Assembly (NCBI GenBank): GCA_964576715.1
Contig: CAZNWE010000124.1
Span: forward strand, 1 to 8,099
Length of the DNA stretch: 8,099 nucleotides
Source of the DNA: SLRI01 sp964576715
GTDB taxonomy: Bacteria; Pseudomonadota; Alphaproteobacteria; Geminicoccales; Geminicoccaceae
Direction of reading: 5' to 3'
A model generated the notes under the pieces. The model was not told where the DNA came from. It was given only the letters and a program-made list of their open reading frames with translations, and searched no databases. Shown here in pieces: positions 7,101 to 8,099 of this stretch. Each line of letters begins with the position of its first letter. The first letter of the stretch is position 1. A program made the translations under genes and the position numbers.

Positions 7101-8099
7101 AGTGGTGCAGGCCGCGATAGCGCTTGGAAAGCACGGCGAGGGGCGTGTCGTCGCCCATCGAGCCGACCGGCTCCTTGGCGTCGAGCACCATGGGCGACAG
7201 GATCAGCTCCATGTCCTCGACGGTGAGGCCGTAGAGCGCCTGCCGCCGCCTGAGCTCCGCGCGCTCGAGCTGCAGCGGGGCCGCCGGGCGCGCCGCCACC
7301 AGATCCTCCAGATGGCGAATGTTCTCGACCCATTTGCCGTAGGGTTTCTGCGCCGCGAGAAAGTCCTTGAGCTCGGCGTCGCGATAGAAATGACCGCTCA
7401 GCAGATTGACGCCGATCATCTCGCCGGGGCCCACCCTGCCCTTCTCGACGATAGTCGACTCCTTGAGCGGCACCATGCCGGTTTCCGAGCCGACGACCAG
7501 CAGCCCGTCGGCGGTGCGGCTGTAGCGCAGCGGCCTGAGGCCGTTCCTGTCCATCCCGGCGATCACCCAGCGGCTGTCGGTGGCGACCAGCGCCGCCGGG
7601 CCGTCCCACGGCTCCATGACGCAGTTGCAGTAGTTGAAGAGGTGCTGGTGCGCTGCCGACATGCGCATCTTCTTCGACCAGGCCGGCGGCACCAGCAGCG
7701 TCTTGGCGAGCGGCAGCGAGCGGCCGGCCTGGACCAGCGCCTCGGCCACGGCGTCGAGTGCTGCACTGTCGGAGCTGCCGGCCTGGATGACCGGTTTCAG
7801 GTCCTCGTTGTGCTCGCCGAAGACGTCGGCCACCATCCGCGTCTCGTGGCTCTTCATCCAGTTGATGTTGCCGCTGAGCGTGTTGATCTCGCCATTGTGG
7901 GCGAGGGTCCGGAACGGCTGGGCGAGCTTCCAGGCGGGCCAGGTGTTGGTCGAGTAGCGCTGGTGGAAGATGGCGAAGGCCGAGACGAAGCGGTCGTCCT
8001 GCAGGTCGGGATAGAAGGTGGCGAGCTGCTCGGCGAGGAACAGTCCCTTGTAGATCACCGACCGGCAGCTCATCGAGCAGATGTAGAACTCGGTGATGT
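4153..8099 (-). CDS. gltB: Glutamate synthase [NADPH] large subunit, N-terminus beyond window
   Basis: GltB converts L-glutamine plus 2-oxoglutarate to two L-glutamates in the cytosol, with electrons from NADPH via GltD. The frame is open to the right edge, so the first Met in view (8071-8073) is internal; eight more codons precede it (ITEFYICS). Numbering from that Met, residues 1-245 are the rest of the class II glutamine amidotransferase domain, with HQRYSTNTWP (37-46), oxyanion-hole N60/G61 and substrate-binding D102. The N-terminal Cys nucleophile is outside. Residues 255-610 are the central domain. Residues 612-1045 are the FMN-binding synthase barrel, with KSDSGEGGEG (706-715), GGTGASP (853-859) and DGGIKTGRD (895-903). 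The 3Fe-4S cysteines are C927, C933 and C938 (C-x5-C-x4-C). Residues 1046-1306 are the C-terminal GXGXG beta-helix. R39, N60 and D102 sit at a constant offset of 171 from the Azospirillum brasilense numbering I recall, so about 163 mature residues are missing. No frameshift is seen. gltD does not follow. Confidence 0.98.
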   Translation of the reverse strand, partial: ITEFYICSMSCRSVIYKGLFLAEQLATFYPDLQDDRFVSAFAIFHQRYSTNTWPAWKLAQPFRTLAHNGEINTLSGNINWMKSHETRMVADVFGEHNEDLKPVIQAGSSDSAALDAVAEALVQAGRSLPLAKTLLVPPAWSKKMRMSAAHQHLFNYCNCVMEPWDGPAALVATDSRWVIAGMDRNGLRPLRYSRTADGLLVVGSETGMVPLKESTIVEKGRVGPGEMIGVNLLSGHFYRDAELKDFLAAQKPYGKWVENIRHLEDLVAARPAAPLQLERAELRRRQALYGLTVEDMELILSPMVLDAKEPVGSMGDDTPLAVLSKRYRGLHHFFRQQFSQVTNPPIDPLREWRVMSLKTRFGNLGNIFDEDPSQTRILQLGTPVLTTDDFRALEGYFGDNAKLIDCTFQASDERLRVVLERIRQEAEEAVRGGCEQLILSDDAVGPERAPIPMILATSAVHSHLTRQGLRAFSSLTVRSGECLDVHYVAVLIGVGATAVNPYLAEAAIADRHARGLFPGFTLAECLARFKEAVDQGLLKIMSKMGISIISSYRGGLNFEAVGLSRSVCREYFPGLVSRISGIGLTGIKHKVQELHARAYDEAEPPLAIGGFYRYRRGGEQHGYEARMVHQLQQAVATDSYAAYQRFVEMIQVQEPVAIRDLLDFRKKLVPVPIDEVESITEIRKRFVTPGMSLGALSPEAHETLTIAMNRIGAKSDSGEGGEGVERYTPRPNGDNANSPIKQVASGRFGVTAEYLNAARELEIKVAQGAKPGEGGQLPGFKVTVEIARLRHATPGVTLISPPPHHDIYSIEDLAQLIYDLKQINPDAKVCVKLVSESGIGTIAAGVAKAKADVILISGHVGGTGASPQTSIKFAGAPWEMGLSETNQLLTLNRLRHRVTLRTDGGIKTGRDIVIAAMLGAEEYGIGTLSLVAMGCIMVRQCHSNTCPVGVCTQRDDLRQKFTGNPEKVVNLMSFIAEDVREILASLGLRSLQEAVGRSDLLKQVGRGSEDLDDLDLNPILAQVDPGGLPRHCSIEGRNEVPETLDARMLKDARALLEDREKMQLQYNVRNVQRAVGTRLSSHITRRYGMAGLQPGHLTVRLKGSAGQSLGAWAVQGLKLEVFGDANDYVGKGLSGGTIVVRPTVSSPLVAAENVIIGNTCLYGATAGKLFAAGRAGERFAVRNSGALTVVEGCGDNGCEYMTGGVAVILGSVGDNFAAGMSGGMAYVWDDAGTLHELLNPDFVVMQRLEVDHYVQELKNLIVEHVWQTQSVLAERIVRDFDRELPRFWQVVPKELLDKLPVPVTASATVGAMHA

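Noticed and set aside
8071..8073. ATG as the start of gltB
   Set aside because: The frame continues upstream as ITEFYICS to the window edge, matching the family sequence before this point. The glutaminase domain would lack its N-terminal Cys nucleophile if translation began here.

Overview
The window is very GC-rich with strongly G/C-ending codons. Together with an alphaproteobacterial-type glutamate synthase large chain and a DddL-type DMSP lyase, this suggests a high-GC alphaproteobacterium, perhaps from a marine or saline habitat. That taxonomic placement is inference from gene types and base composition; no rRNA or other marker is present.

Layout, left to right: (1) 1-888, minus strand: the N-terminal three quarters of an MFS transporter, cut by the left edge. 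(2) 1020-1715, minus: a cupin-fold dimethylsulfoniopropionate (DMSP) lyase of the DddL type, lying upstream of the MFS gene on the same strand. (3) 1716-1877: a 162-bp divergent intergenic region with a plausible promoter and a small hairpin on the lyase side. (4) 1878-2729, plus: an alpha/beta-hydrolase with the residue pattern of soluble epoxide hydrolases. (5) 2730-2780: a short convergent spacer with a hairpin. (6) 2781-4100 or 4115, minus: a secreted right-handed beta-helix protein carrying the DPHD motif of AlgG-type mannuronan C5-epimerases. (7) 4153-8099, minus: gltB, the large subunit of NADPH-dependent glutamate synthase, cut by the right edge and lacking about the first 160-165 residues of the mature chain plus any propeptide.

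Two transcription units on the minus strand can be proposed. One is gltB followed 37-52 bp later by the epimerase-like gene. The other is the DMSP lyase followed 131 bp later by the MFS transporter, read divergently from the hydrolase. The lyase would release dimethyl sulfide and acrylate from DMSP, and the adjacent transporter could move a substrate or product. GltB is central nitrogen assimilation (glutamine + 2-oxoglutarate to two glutamates); its partner gltD is not directly downstream. No RNA genes, CRISPR arrays, insertion sequences or integrases were seen. Every stretch longer than 300 bases is covered by a gene. I found no convincing new multi-gene system; the points most worth checking are the lyase/MFS/hydrolase neighbourhood and the isolated AlgG-like protein behind gltB.
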